The notes: generated from the sequence alone by a model not told the origin. DNA of 57,504 nt from Gammaproteobacteria bacterium (GCA_012965075.1 DTSY01000153.1:3728-61231), one strand, 5' to 3'. Shown: positions 16,818 to 25,318, counted from the stretch's first letter. Numbers and translations are program-made.

Positions 16818-17216
16818 ATGCATATTTTGCCAATTAAAGTTTATTACGAAGATACTGATGCTCAGGGGGTAGTTTATTACGCAAACTACTTAAAGTTTTT
16901 TGAGAGAGCAAGGACAGAATATCTTCGAGAGATAGGCTATGAGCAGAAGAACTTGATGGAACAAGGAGCTATTTTTGTTGTCAGAGAAGTATCTATAGAA
17001 TTCAAAAAACCAGCCTACCTAGACCAGCAAATTGAAGTACATACTCGAATCATAAAAGCAGGAAAAGTTAGCTTTGATTTTACTCAAGAAGTTTTTACTG
17101 ATGAAGGTGACTTATTGTGTGGTGGGATTGTTAAATGCGGTTGTCTTGGTTTAAAAAATTTTAAACCCAAAGCTCTTCCTAGCAAGTTATACCAAGGTAT
17201 GAAATCATTGCTATAA
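16818..17216 (+). CDS. ybgC: Acyl-CoA thioesterase YbgC (hot-dog fold)
   Basis: 132 residues. The catalytic signature YYEDTDAQGVVYYANYLKFFERARTEYLR, with Asp in the DTDxxG motif, is clear; REVSIEFKKPAYLDQ is the conserved second strand. The family hydrolyses short-chain acyl-CoA or acyl-ACP and is the standard first gene of the tol-pal cluster, where it may connect to membrane lipid metabolism. ATG two bases after the nuclease gene. Confidence 0.96.
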   Translation: MHILPIKVYYEDTDAQGVVYYANYLKFFERARTEYLREIGYEQKNLMEQGAIFVVREVSIEFKKPAYLDQQIEVHTRIIKAGKVSFDFTQEVFTDEGDLLCGGIVKCGCLGLKNFKPKALPSKLYQGMKSLL

Positions 17217-17221
17217 GAACT

Positions 17222-17890
17222 ATGTCATTTTCAATCATCGATCTTATTCTCAATGCTAGTGTGGTAGTTCAGCTGGTTATTTTTTTACTTTTGTTAGCTT
17301 CAATTTTCTCTTGGATGGTTATTTTTGAAAGGTGGGTATATTTAAGTAAATCAAACCAAGAATTAGTTAGTTTTGAAGATCTATTCTGGTCAGATGCAGG
17401 CCTAGAGGCTGTTTTTAAGAAAGGCCAAGAAGAAAACTATGTAGCCATTGGAGCTGAATGTATTTTTAGATCGGGATATCAAGAATACAGGAATATTAAT
17501 GACCAAGATTTAGAGCCAGAAACAGTGTTAGAAGGAGCAGAAAGAGCTATGAGAATATCTCTTTCAAGGGAACAAGCTGCGCTGGAGAAACATTTACCCT
17601 TTTTAGCTACTGTAGCTTCTGCATCACCCTATGTTGGTTTATTTGGAACAGTTTGGGGAATTATGAATTCTTTTAGAGGGTTGGCAGAAACTAACCAAGC
17701 TACCTTATCAACAGTCGCTCCAGGTATCTCAGAAGCCTTAATAGCCACAGCGATAGGTCTTTTTGCAGCAATACCAGCTTTAATTGCATACAACAGATAC
17801 ACAACTTCAGTTGAAACACTTCTTTCAAGTTTTGAAAATTTTATGGATGAATTCTCTATTGTTCTGCACAGAGACCTTTACAAGAAATGA
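17222..17890 (+). CDS. tolQ: Tol-Pal system protein TolQ
   Basis: 222 residues with three membrane helices: about 15-35 (VVQLVIFLLLLASIFSWMVIF), then two C-terminal helices in FLATVASASPYVGLFGTVWGIM and ALIATAIGLFAAIPALIAYN. It is the ExbB/MotA-type channel subunit that uses proton-motive force with TolR to energise TolA for outer membrane constriction during division. Its stop overlaps the tolR start (ATGA). Confidence 0.97.
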   Translation: MSFSIIDLILNASVVVQLVIFLLLLASIFSWMVIFERWVYLSKSNQELVSFEDLFWSDAGLEAVFKKGQEENYVAIGAECIFRSGYQEYRNINDQDLEPETVLEGAERAMRISLSREQAALEKHLPFLATVASASPYVGLFGTVWGIMNSFRGLAETNQATLSTVAPGISEALIATAIGLFAAIPALIAYNRYTTSVETLLSSFENFMDEFSIVLHRDLYKK

Positions 17891-18312
17891 TTTCAAGAAG
17901 GAGAAGAAGATCATTACTTTCTGATATAAATGTAGTTCCGTATATAGATGTTATGTTAGTGCTTCTGGTTGTATTCATGATAGCGGCACCTTTAATGGTT
18001 CAAGGCGTCTTAGTAAATCTCCCTGAGACTCTATCTGAGCCATTACCAAGAGAAAAAAACGATCCTTTAATCATTTCTATTAAGTCAGATGGCGTATTTT
18101 TTCTTGAAACTCAAGCTACTAGGAACACACCGCTTAATTTAGAAGATCTTTCAGTTCAGGTAGACAAAATTCTTAAAGCAAACCCTTATTTACAGGTAGT
18201 AGTAAGAGGAGATGGGAATGTTAAATACCAGAAAGTCATGGAGTTAATGTCCGTGCTACAAGCTTCAGGTGCTGAGGATGTCGGTTTAATAACCCAACCC
18301 CCATCTTCGTAA
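17887..18312 (+). CDS. tolR: Tol-Pal system protein TolR
   Basis: 141 residues; short basic cytoplasmic start, then one membrane helix (VVPYIDVMLVLLVVFMIAAPL) with the essential proton-path aspartate in PYIDVML, and a periplasmic ExbD-like domain ending in the VMELMSVLQASGAEDVGLIT motif. Forms the stator with TolQ. Start codon overlaps the tolQ stop by four bases, suggesting coupled translation. Confidence 0.97.
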   Translation: MISRRRRRSLLSDINVVPYIDVMLVLLVVFMIAAPLMVQGVLVNLPETLSEPLPREKNDPLIISIKSDGVFFLETQATRNTPLNLEDLSVQVDKILKANPYLQVVVRGDGNVKYQKVMELMSVLQASGAEDVGLITQPPSS

Positions 18313-18315
18313 AAC

Positions 18316-18927
18316 ATGCAAAATTACCTTTCAGGGTTCTTTGTTTCTCTCTTTCTGCATTTAGGGTTAGTTTTATCTTTCGCCAACTTCTTTCAAATAG
18401 ATAATCTTTACTCACTTAACAAAGTTGAACCAATGCCCGCTTATCTTGTGTTTGAAAAACCTCAAGTTATTACAAAGAAAAAAAATATTAAGAAGGTTAA
18501 AGAATTGATACAAGAAGAACTAATAATTGACCCTGCAGTCATAGAAACTGCCAATGCAAAAGCAGAGATAGAAACTGTAAAAGTGGAAAAGGACTTGTTG
18601 TTGAAACAAATATTGGGTAAAGAGGTTAAAGGTTCTGTTGAGGAAATCTCTTATTATTCAAATCTTATTAGAGATCAAGTAATAATAAATTGGAAACAAC
18701 CAAGTTCTGCAAAAAAAGGAATGTCAGCTGAAATACTCATAACACTAGTTCCCACTGGAGAAATTGTTCAAGTAAAGCTTACCAAGACCAGTGGAAACCA
18801 AGCTTTTGATGGTTCTGCCCTTAATGCTGTTCAAAAGGTATCCAAATTTGAAGGCCTAGATATGGGTAGGAGGTTATTTGATAATAATTTTAGAAAGTTC
18901 ACTTTAGTATTTAATCCTGAAAATTAG
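18316..18927 (+). CDS. tolA: Tol-Pal system protein TolA, short form
   Basis: 203 residues against about 420 in E. coli. One N-terminal membrane helix (about residues 5-24) anchors it to TolQR; the C-terminal TonB-like domain (from about residue 115, YYSNLIRDQVIINWKQPSS, and ...GEIVQVKLTKTSGNQAFDGSALNAVQK) contacts TolB/Pal. The long Ala/Lys helical spacer that spans the periplasm is reduced to roughly 60 residues rich in Lys, Glu and Ile. Identity is secure from context and the C-terminal domain. Confidence 0.92.
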   Translation: MQNYLSGFFVSLFLHLGLVLSFANFFQIDNLYSLNKVEPMPAYLVFEKPQVITKKKNIKKVKELIQEELIIDPAVIETANAKAEIETVKVEKDLLLKQILGKEVKGSVEEISYYSNLIRDQVIINWKQPSSAKKGMSAEILITLVPTGEIVQVKLTKTSGNQAFDGSALNAVQKVSKFEGLDMGRRLFDNNFRKFTLVFNPEN

Positions 18928-18931
18928 ACCT

Positions 18932-20230
18932 ATGATCTATAGAATTTCGACACTTTTATTTCTTATTTTCAGCTCCTTTTTGACATCAGAATTAAGAATA
19001 GAAATAACTGAAGGAATAAAAGATCCGATTCGTATAGCAATAGTACCAATAGTCTGGAATCTTGAAAATCCACCAAGAAAGTATCTGCATGAAATTATAT
19101 CTTCTGATTTAGAGTCCTTTGGGGAATTCGAGTCATTATCACCAAAAGAAATGTTAAGTCTTCCAAAAACTGATAAAGAATTATTTTATAGGGACTGGAA
19201 ACTTTTAGACGTTGATTATTTAGTTTTAGGATCAGCTTCACAAGGAGAAGTGAAAGGGGAAGTAGTAGTGAATTTCTCTCTATTTAATGTCACTAGGGAA
19301 AGGTTAATGAAACGATCTATAAGTACAGGTACTACCTTTTATTTAAATGCTTTGGCTCATGTCATCAGTGACAGAATATATAATGAAATCAATGGTTTAC
19401 CAGGAATATTTTCAACGAAAATTTCCTATATAAATAAAAATAATTCTTCTGATGAAAAATACTTTCTTAGAGTTGCTGACATAGATGGCAGAAATGATTC
19501 AATTATTTTTTCTTCTACTGAGCCCCTTATGTCTCCTGATTGGTCTTCTGATGGAAGACGTTTGGCTTATGTTTCCTTTGAAGAAGGTACTTCAAGAATA
19601 TTTATCCAAGAGATCTACACAGGAAAAAGAAAAAGTTTAAAACTGGAGAAAGGAATTAATAGTTCACCTAACTGGTCTCCTTCAGACAGATATTTAGCTG
19701 CTGTCCTTTCCAAAGGAGATAATCCAGATATTTATAGATACGATTTGGAAAAAGATTCATGGAAACAATTAACAAATCATTTTGGAATTGATACTGAACC
19801 CGATTGGTCGCCTGATGGAAAGAAGATAATTTTTACATCCAATCGAAGTGGTACACCTCAAATTTATGAAATGACTATTTCAAATGGAAAGATTAGACGA
19901 AAAACTTTTGAAGGAACTTACAATGCAAGGGCTAGATACACCCCAGATGGAAGGAGTTTTGTATTTGTGCACAGAAGAGATGAGCTATTCCATATAGCTG
20001 TCCAGAGCCTAAGAACTGCTAAGCTACAAATTTTAACTGATACTAGACTTGATGAATCTCCTACTATTTCTCCTAACGGGAAGGTAATCATTTATGCGAC
20101 TAAAGAGAAGGAAAAAGATATTCTTGCTGGAATATCAATAGATGGAAAAACAAGATTTACCTTACCCACTAGCTCAGGTGGAGTAAGGGAACCCAACTGG
20201 TCCCCTTTATTAGTTTCCACAAGCAACTAA
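18932..20230 (+). CDS. tolB: Tol-Pal system protein TolB
   Basis: 432 residues. Signal peptide at residues 1 to about 20, an N-terminal TolB domain (IRIAIVPIVWN), then a six-bladed beta-propeller with repeated SPDWSSDGRRLAYVS, SPNWSPSDRYLA, EPDWSPDGKKIIFTS and NWSPL motifs. Periplasmic partner of Pal and TolA. ATG four bases after tolA. Confidence 0.97.
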   Translation: MIYRISTLLFLIFSSFLTSELRIEITEGIKDPIRIAIVPIVWNLENPPRKYLHEIISSDLESFGEFESLSPKEMLSLPKTDKELFYRDWKLLDVDYLVLGSASQGEVKGEVVVNFSLFNVTRERLMKRSISTGTTFYLNALAHVISDRIYNEINGLPGIFSTKISYINKNNSSDEKYFLRVADIDGRNDSIIFSSTEPLMSPDWSSDGRRLAYVSFEEGTSRIFIQEIYTGKRKSLKLEKGINSSPNWSPSDRYLAAVLSKGDNPDIYRYDLEKDSWKQLTNHFGIDTEPDWSPDGKKIIFTSNRSGTPQIYEMTISNGKIRRKTFEGTYNARARYTPDGRSFVFVHRRDELFHIAVQSLRTAKLQILTDTRLDESPTISPNGKVIIYATKEKEKDILAGISIDGKTRFTLPTSSGGVREPNWSPLLVSTSN

Positions 20231-20280
20231 TCCCAAAAAATGTAGTCAAATTCCAAGAGGTTATTTTAAATAAAAGAAAG

Positions 20281-20286
20281 TATAAT
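20281..20286 (+). promoter_or_regulatory. Candidate -10 box ahead of pal
   Basis: TATAAT in the 74-base tolB-pal gap, with the AAGGAG ribosome site at 20293-20298. No good -35 is visible, so this may be an internal operon promoter or chance. Confidence 0.3.
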
Positions 20287-20304
20287 TATTCAAAGGAGTT
20301 AAGT

Positions 20305-20772
20305 ATGAGTTTATTTGATCAGTTTTTAATAATAGCAGCCATAATTTGTTCTTTCAGTGGATGTGCAGCAGTTTCAATGGATCGCGCAGTTGAAGCAGAG
20401 ACAGTTTCTGCTGTTTCAGAATCTGAATACTCAGACTCTGCTAGCCAAGTGGAAGGAACAATATATTTTGAATATGATAAATACAATCTAAGTGCTTCTG
20501 CTGTATCTGATATTCGTGCTCTTGCAAATTCAATTAAATCAAGTTCAAGTAAGGTCCGAATAGAAGGCCACTGTGACGAAAGAGGTACTAGAGAATATAA
20601 CCTAGCTTTAGGGGAAAAGAGGGCCAATGCAGTTTCCGAGTTGCTTCAAGTTAACGGGGTTTCATCCAGTAGTATTACAACGGTTAGTTACGGAGAAGAA
20701 AAGCCAGTTACTTACGGTTCTAACGAATCTTCTTGGACTAAAAATAGAAGAGCTGTAGTTAAAGTATTGTAA
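20305..20772 (+). CDS. pal: Peptidoglycan-associated lipoprotein Pal
   Basis: 155 residues. Lipoprotein signal with lipobox FSGC, Cys20 being the lipidated residue. The OmpA-like C-terminal domain is complete: TIYFEYDKYNLSASAV, the peptidoglycan-binding IEGHCDERGTREYNLALGEKRANAV and the NRRAVVKV end. It anchors the outer membrane to peptidoglycan and interacts with TolB. The hinge between is Ser/Glu-rich. Good Shine-Dalgarno (AAGGAG) seven bases before ATG. Confidence 0.97.
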   Translation: MSLFDQFLIIAAIICSFSGCAAVSMDRAVEAETVSAVSESEYSDSASQVEGTIYFEYDKYNLSASAVSDIRALANSIKSSSSKVRIEGHCDERGTREYNLALGEKRANAVSELLQVNGVSSSSITTVSYGEEKPVTYGSNESSWTKNRRAVVKVL

Positions 20773-20784
20773 ATTTAACCTGAT

Positions 20785-21459
20785 TTGAAAAAATCACTTT
20801 TTTTATTTTTTTTATTTATTTTAGCTTTTCCGCTAAGATTTTTTTCTGAGGAAGAAGAATCATTAGATCTAATTTATCTAAAAATAAGGGCTCTAGAGCA
20901 AGAGATAGCTACTCTCAGAAACTTGATTGAAGAAAATACCTATTTGATAGAACGCTATCAGGAACTTCAACAACAAAGATATCTGGATTTAGACAAAAGG
21001 TTACATAGTCTTCTTTCAGGAGAACTCGAAGAATTAAATGAGCAATCCTTAAATCTCAATGATTTAAACTCAACTGAAGAGATTGATTTATACAAAGAAG
21101 CTTTAGAGTTGTTTGAAGTCTCAAGATATGCTGAAGCCATAGAAGTTTTCCGCGACTTAATAATTTCTTTTCCAGAAGGATCTTATTCTGCTGATGCTTA
21201 TTTTTGGTCTGGCGAACTTTATTTAGCCCAAGAACAATTAGAAGATGCGAGAGAACATTACCTAGTAGTTGCAGAAAAGTTTAAAGATCATGACAGGGTT
21301 GCCGATTGTCTATATAAGCTTGGAGTGATTGAGAAAGTTTTACTGAATAATGAGGCAGCTAATTCTTATTTTTCCAGACTTATTTCTGAATATCCTGACA
21401 CAGGAGCAGCAGAATTAGCAAAAAAATCTATGGAAACTTCGATTCAGGAGTCGAATTAA
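20785..21459 (+). CDS. cpoB: Cell division coordinator CpoB (YbgF)
   Basis: 224 residues from a TTG start. Signal peptide (MKKSLFLFFLFILAFPLRFFS), an N-terminal coiled coil rich in Glu/Leu (about residues 25-85), then tetratricopeptide repeats (YKEALELFEVSRYAEAIEVF, SADAYFWSGELYLAQEQLEDA, DCLYKLG). CpoB links Tol energy to PBP1B septal peptidoglycan synthesis. Last gene of the tol-pal cluster; a tRNA gene follows in place of the queuosine genes seen in some relatives. Confidence 0.93.
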   Translation: MKKSLFLFFLFILAFPLRFFSEEEESLDLIYLKIRALEQEIATLRNLIEENTYLIERYQELQQQRYLDLDKRLHSLLSGELEELNEQSLNLNDLNSTEEIDLYKEALELFEVSRYAEAIEVFRDLIISFPEGSYSADAYFWSGELYLAQEQLEDAREHYLVVAEKFKDHDRVADCLYKLGVIEKVLLNNEAANSYFSRLISEYPDTGAAELAKKSMETSIQESN

Positions 21460-21491
21460 CTTGCCTAAACATTTAATATACGCCTTTCTTT

Positions 21492-21568
21492 GGGCCGTTA
21501 GCTCAGTTTGGTAGAGCAGTTCCCTTTTAAGGAATTGGTCCGGCGTTCGAGTCGCCGACGGCCCACCA
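21492..21568 (+). tRNA. tRNA-Lys (anticodon TTT)
   Basis: 77 bases folding as a full cloverleaf. Acceptor GGGCCGT (21492-21498) pairs with ACGGCCC; D stem GCTC/GAGC; anticodon stem GTTCC/GGAAT around loop CTTTTAA, so anticodon TTT at 21526-21528; T stem CGGCG/CGCCG around TTCGAGT. The 3' CCA is encoded (21566-21568). The crcB ATG follows only seven bases later. Confidence 0.98.
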
Positions 21569-21575
21569 TCAAAAA

Positions 21576-21938
21576 ATGAAGTATTTTTTAATTCTTATTG
21601 GAGGTGCTACAGGGGCTCTATGTAGAGTTTTAATTTCTGAAGTAATTGAAAGAGCACAATTTCTCTTTTTCCCTCTAGGAATTTTTTCAGTAAATATCTT
21701 AGGGTGCTTCCTACTGGGATTACTAATTAATCTAATTGGTCCAAAATATGAAGAAATCTATGAACCTCTTTTATTAATGGGTTTCCTAGGAGCTTTTACT
21801 ACCTTTTCTGCTTTCTCAAAAGAAACTTTTCAACTGATAGAACAAGGTAATTGGTTGGCTGTTATGAGTTATATTGTTTTTACTGTAATAGGATGTTTAT
21901 TGGCTACTTGGATTGGTATGCAGATAACCAACAATTAA
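21576..21938 (+). CDS. crcB: Fluoride channel CrcB/FluC
   Basis: 120 residues, four membrane helices. Family motifs: GGATGALCR near the start, GIFSVNILGCFLLG, and GFLGAFTTFSAFSKET, whose Phe/Thr/Ser residues line the fluoride pore. It works as a dual-topology dimer exporting fluoride. The start lies seven bases after the CCA end of tRNA-Lys, with no ribosome site and no room for a fluoride riboswitch. The 3' end overlaps a convergent gene by four bases. Confidence 0.96.
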   Translation: MKYFLILIGGATGALCRVLISEVIERAQFLFFPLGIFSVNILGCFLLGLLINLIGPKYEEIYEPLLLMGFLGAFTTFSAFSKETFQLIEQGNWLAVMSYIVFTVIGCLLATWIGMQITNN

Positions 21939-22522
21939 GATTTATCATTTTTTATTCTCATTCCCTTGGTATCTCTTAGGATTTGCCTGTAACTGTATCC
22001 TTTCTGTGTTTCAGAACTGAGCAAAGTAGATGCTCTTTTTCTAAGCCAGGTGATACCTTTTTCCGGATTTTCTTTTGCCAACTGTCTTATGGTGTCAATG
22101 ATTCTTTCTTTTTTGATAGCTATATTCATACTAGAAGTCTTGGCTTCCATTTTATTGAAATTTACCTCAGATGCAGAAGGAATATATCCCTTTATGTTGG
22201 CCACCCCTAAGGCATCCATCATTAACATTGTGTTATAGACGATATTACGTAACGAAGAATCTTTTTCCATCTCTTCTAGTACCAATTTAGCTCTAAAAAT
22301 AATATGTGCAGCCAATCTCAAATCTTCTGAAATAAGTTCATCATCTAACATAGGTAAAATATCATCCCAATGAGTAGAAAATCCGGCAGAGGCTATTATT
22401 TCAGCTGCAGATGCAGCTAGGTCTTGAATATTCCTTTTAGGATCTAAAGTTTCAATGAATTCTTGTAGTTCTTTTTGAGAAATTTCTAACTTAAAGGTGG
22501 TATCTTTATTGTTCTTAGCCAT
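21935..22522 (-). CDS. Conserved-looking helical protein of unknown function
   Basis: 195 residues, soluble and mainly alpha-helical, with no signal peptide, no membrane segment and no cysteine. A region near residues 35-100 (DLAASAAEIIASAGF, RLAAHIIFRAKLVLEEME) reads like a helical bundle; the C-terminal end is basic with GYSYRQILRDTKGMR, which might bind nucleic acid. I do not recognise the family. It has a normal codon style, overlaps crcB by four bases and is transcribed convergently with it, so it is very likely a real gene. Confidence 0.7.
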   Translation of the reverse strand: MAKNNKDTTFKLEISQKELQEFIETLDPKRNIQDLAASAAEIIASAGFSTHWDDILPMLDDELISEDLRLAAHIIFRAKLVLEEMEKDSSLRNIVYNTMLMMDALGVANIKGYIPSASEVNFNKMEAKTSSMNIAIKKERIIDTIRQLAKENPEKGITWLRKRASTLLSSETQKGYSYRQILRDTKGMRIKNDKS

Positions 22523-22574
22523 TCTTTCTATAATAATACTTGAGAATTAAAAAATAAGTAGAAATCGAGTTAGC

Positions 22575-22919
22575 ATGTATTTGGTTGTCAAAACAATAAT
22601 TACCGTAATAATAATCGTAGCTATTTCAGAAATAGCTAGAAGATCAAGTTTTATAGCAGGCATATTAGCTTCTATACCTCTAACTTCAGCTTTGGCAATT
22701 ACTTGGCTTTATTTTGATACAAAAGAAGTAGACACGGTCGTTAATCTTTCTAACTCAATACTTTTATTAATTCCTCCTTCCTTAACATTTTTTGTTGTTT
22801 TGCCCTTAGCACTAAAAAGATTAGATTTCATATACTCTTTTCTTATCTCAATTGTTGCCACAGTTTTGGTTTACTGGTTATATATTGCTTTACTTTCTCG
22901 TTTTGGTATTCGTTTATAG
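22575..22919 (+). CDS. DUF3147 family small membrane protein
   Basis: 114 residues with four predicted membrane helices. The pattern SEIARRSSFIAGILASIPLTSALAITWLYFDT, a polar pair then LIPPSLTFFVVLPLAL, and a C-terminal helix ending LLSRFGI agrees with my memory of DUF3147. Function unknown. It starts 52 bases from the divergent unknown gene and is followed by two more small genes. Confidence 0.75.
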   Translation: MYLVVKTIITVIIIVAISEIARRSSFIAGILASIPLTSALAITWLYFDTKEVDTVVNLSNSILLLIPPSLTFFVVLPLALKRLDFIYSFLISIVATVLVYWLYIALLSRFGIRL

Positions 22920-22948
22920 TTATGAAAAATATTAAATAAGCCTTGGTT

Positions 22949-23218
22949 ATGAATTTATATATGGTGCATGTTGGTTACTATGACCCTTCAATAGGAGAAG
23001 GGCTCTATGAGGTTCATATGAACTTTTTTACTGCAGCTGAAGATCCTAAAAAAGCCAAGGAGAACGTCTTAAGTTTAAAGGAGTTCAAGGATAAGAAAAT
23101 GCATATAGATGGTATCAAAGAGCTATCTTATGTGGATGGATACAAAGTTTCTTTGGAAGAAGGAAAGAATCCTAAACAGGAAGAAATCCTAGGATATGAT
23201 GAGTCAAAAAAGTTATAG
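22949..23218 (+). CDS. DUF1543 family protein
   Basis: 89 residues from ATG 22949 (a TTG two codons earlier is possible). It has LYMVHVGYYDP at the start, YEVHMNFFTAAEDPKKAKEN in the middle and KKMHIDGIKELSYVDGYKVSL at the end. This layout (an L-F-M-x-x-G start, an E-x-H segment, then H-x-D and a V-D-G-Y end) fits DUF1543, a small family of unknown function. The weak ribosome site is unremarkable for this region. Confidence 0.65.
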   Translation: MNLYMVHVGYYDPSIGEGLYEVHMNFFTAAEDPKKAKENVLSLKEFKDKKMHIDGIKELSYVDGYKVSLEEGKNPKQEEILGYDESKKL

Positions 23219-23224
23219 ATCTTT

Positions 23225-23566
23225 ATGAGTGATACTATATTTCAAAAGATAATTGATAAAGAATTGCCTGCGGATATTGTTTATGAAGACGATAGTTGCT
23301 TAGCTTTCAGAGATATAAATCCCGTTGCGCCTGTTCACATTTTGATAATTCCAAAGAAAAAGATAGAAAAAATTTCTGATTCAAGCCAAGAAGATAAAGA
23401 GTTACTAGGACATCTATTTCTTGTGGCAGGAGGTATAGCCAAAGACCTGGGTATTGAAGACGCCTTTAGATTGGTTGTAAATAATGGTGCTGGGGCTCAG
23501 CAAACGGTCTTTCATCTCCACATTCACCTAATTGCTGGAAGGGAGTTTCAGTGGCCTCCTGGTTAA
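23225..23566 (+). CDS. hinT: HIT family purine nucleoside phosphoramidase
   Basis: 113 residues with the Hint layout: TIFQKIIDKELPADIVYEDD at the N-terminus, DINPVAPVHILIIPKKKI, and the C-terminal histidine triad HLHIHLIAGR. It hydrolyses adenosine phosphoramidates, for example lysyl-AMP. Its stop overlaps the end of the convergent bepA gene by four bases. Confidence 0.97.
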   Translation: MSDTIFQKIIDKELPADIVYEDDSCLAFRDINPVAPVHILIIPKKKIEKISDSSQEDKELLGHLFLVAGGIAKDLGIEDAFRLVVNNGAGAQQTVFHLHIHLIAGREFQWPPG

Positions 23567-25020
23567 GTAAAGTCTTTTAGCTCTTCTTGGGTAGCAAAGA
23601 CATTCTCTATCTTAGTCTGCAAAACTTCATTTAATTGAAAATTATTTCCTGCAAGTTCCAAGGCGTACCTTAGATGCTCAATAGCCCGGTCATAATTTCC
23701 TGTGAGGTAAAAATATTCTGCCCTTGATTGATGTAATGCGATTATCTTTCTTGCCAACCCTTGGACTTCAGCTAACCAATACCATATTTGAGGATCATCT
23801 TTTCTTTTAAGTAATAGGGTTTTTAGGACTTCTTCAGCTGTGTCGTATTGTTTTTGATGCATTAGGGCTCTCGCATACAGCATAGAAATAGGGTAATTAG
23901 ACGGATTCATTTCTATTAAATTTTTTCCAACTCCAACTGCCTCCAACCCATTACCAGCATTTAAATGAATTTCTAATAAAGCTGTTTGCAAGATAAGATT
24001 TTCTTCATCCAATTTAAGGGCCTGTCTTATTTCATCTAGAGCTGCGCTGTATTTGTAATCTCTAGAAAGGGCTAAGCCCAGACCATACCCAGTAATAATA
24101 TTTTGCCGTTCGTTTTTAGCCCTTCTTTTTTCCTGTCTCAATTGCATAACTGCTTGACGTGAAGTTTTAAATAAACCAATAGAAATTCTTTGCTTAATTA
24201 ATGCAAAATCTAAGCTGTTTTTATAATTTGAACCCTTTATTTCTCTAGCTCGGGTTCTAGAGTCACTTATTCTCTTCTTTGTCAGGGGGTGTGATCTTAA
24301 AAATTCAAGCTCATTAGCTCCACTTAATCTACTAAGGGCTTGTAGCTTTTCAAACATTTGAGGCATGCTTTCGGGATCAAAACCTGCAGAAATCATCGTT
24401 AAAAATCCTATTCTGTCAGCTTCCTGTTCGTTACTTCGGCTATAAGATAAGGCTTGTTGAGCTAGAACTTGCTGTCCAGCCATTATAGCTTCTGGGCTAG
24501 TTGAAGCTGCGATAGCAATACTAGCTAATAAAATTAAGGCATTTGATAAACTTCTGTCTTGCTGTCTTTGAAGATTTCTTGCGAAATGTCTTTGACTTAA
24601 GTGAGCTAATTCGTGAGATAAAACTGATACTAATTGGCCCTCAGTTTCAGAGTGGTAAATAAGACCTGAATATATTCCTATGATTCCTCCAGGAGCAGCG
24701 AAAGCATTTATGTTTTTGTCTCCTATCAGGACTATTTCTAACCGCCTGTCTTCCAGTTGGCTGTACTCACTTAACCTGTAAATAAGATGTTCAGAATAAT
24801 CCTGCACTAGCGGGTCTTTTAGATCAGGTACAGATCTCCTTAATTGAGCCATATAGAGTCTGCCTAATCTATATTCAGAATCTAATGAAATTGCAGATGA
24901 AGAAGTGTCTCCAAGTTCGGGTAAAGATTCTTCAGAAAAGACATTCAGAGATGATGTAAATAGAATCATCAAGACTAAACTTTTCATTAGATTTGAACTT
25001 AAAGATTTATTCTCAATCAT
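23563..25020 (-). CDS. bepA: Periplasmic M48 metalloprotease/chaperone BepA
   Basis: 485 residues. N-terminal signal sequence (to about residue 30, ending near VFSEE), the M48 protease domain with zinc motif HELAH (His136, Glu137, His140) and a downstream NEQEADRIGF third-ligand motif, then a C-terminal half made of tetratricopeptide repeats. BepA degrades or assists misassembled BAM substrates such as LptD. As in E. coli it neighbours perM, with a broken tusA-like gene between them here. Confidence 0.94.
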   Translation of the reverse strand: MIENKSLSSNLMKSLVLMILFTSSLNVFSEESLPELGDTSSSAISLDSEYRLGRLYMAQLRRSVPDLKDPLVQDYSEHLIYRLSEYSQLEDRRLEIVLIGDKNINAFAAPGGIIGIYSGLIYHSETEGQLVSVLSHELAHLSQRHFARNLQRQQDRSLSNALILLASIAIAASTSPEAIMAGQQVLAQQALSYSRSNEQEADRIGFLTMISAGFDPESMPQMFEKLQALSRLSGANELEFLRSHPLTKKRISDSRTRAREIKGSNYKNSLDFALIKQRISIGLFKTSRQAVMQLRQEKRRAKNERQNIITGYGLGLALSRDYKYSAALDEIRQALKLDEENLILQTALLEIHLNAGNGLEAVGVGKNLIEMNPSNYPISMLYARALMHQKQYDTAEEVLKTLLLKRKDDPQIWYWLAEVQGLARKIIALHQSRAEYFYLTGNYDRAIEHLRYALELAGNNFQLNEVLQTKIENVFATQEELKDFT

Positions 25021-25091
25021 ATCGTTATAATGGTCGTTAATAAAATTATTGACTTACATAATAGCAATCAGTTCAAAAACTATCCTCAAAT

Positions 25092-25315
25092 ATGCTAAAG
25101 AAATACTTGAATGCCAACGATTTAAACTGTCCATTGCCCTTATTGAATACCAAGTTATCACTGTCTGAACTTAACAGTGGAGAAATCCTTGAAATAACAG
25201 CTAAGACACTACTTCATGGGAAGATTTTGCTTCTTATGCGAAAATAAGTGGCAATAAACTTATTCATGCTAAAAAAAAGGATAGGAAGTTTATTTATAGA
25301 ATAGAAAAGAAATAA
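25092..25315 (+). pseudogene. Frameshifted TusA/SirA-family sulfur-relay gene
   Basis: The gap between bepA and perM holds a small gene in two frames. From ATG 25092 the first frame gives a TusA-type start, LNANDLNCPLPLLNTKL with the CPxP motif (Cys13) and SGEILEITAK, then runs into TAA at 25245-25247. A second frame from 25217 to TAA at 25313-25315 continues the family pattern: WEDFASYAKISGNKLI and a KFIYRIEK end. One missing base near 25203-25216 accounts for everything; restored, the protein would be 74 residues, the normal size. Either a recent inactivation, a programmed shift, or a sequencing/assembly error. A second, intact TusA-family gene lies at 56776-57003. Confidence 0.85.
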
Positions 25316-25318
25316 TTA

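Noticed and set aside
21569..21575. Fluoride riboswitch expected ahead of crcB
   Set aside because: Only seven bases separate crcB from the tRNA gene, and no riboswitch-like sequence is present upstream of the tRNA.
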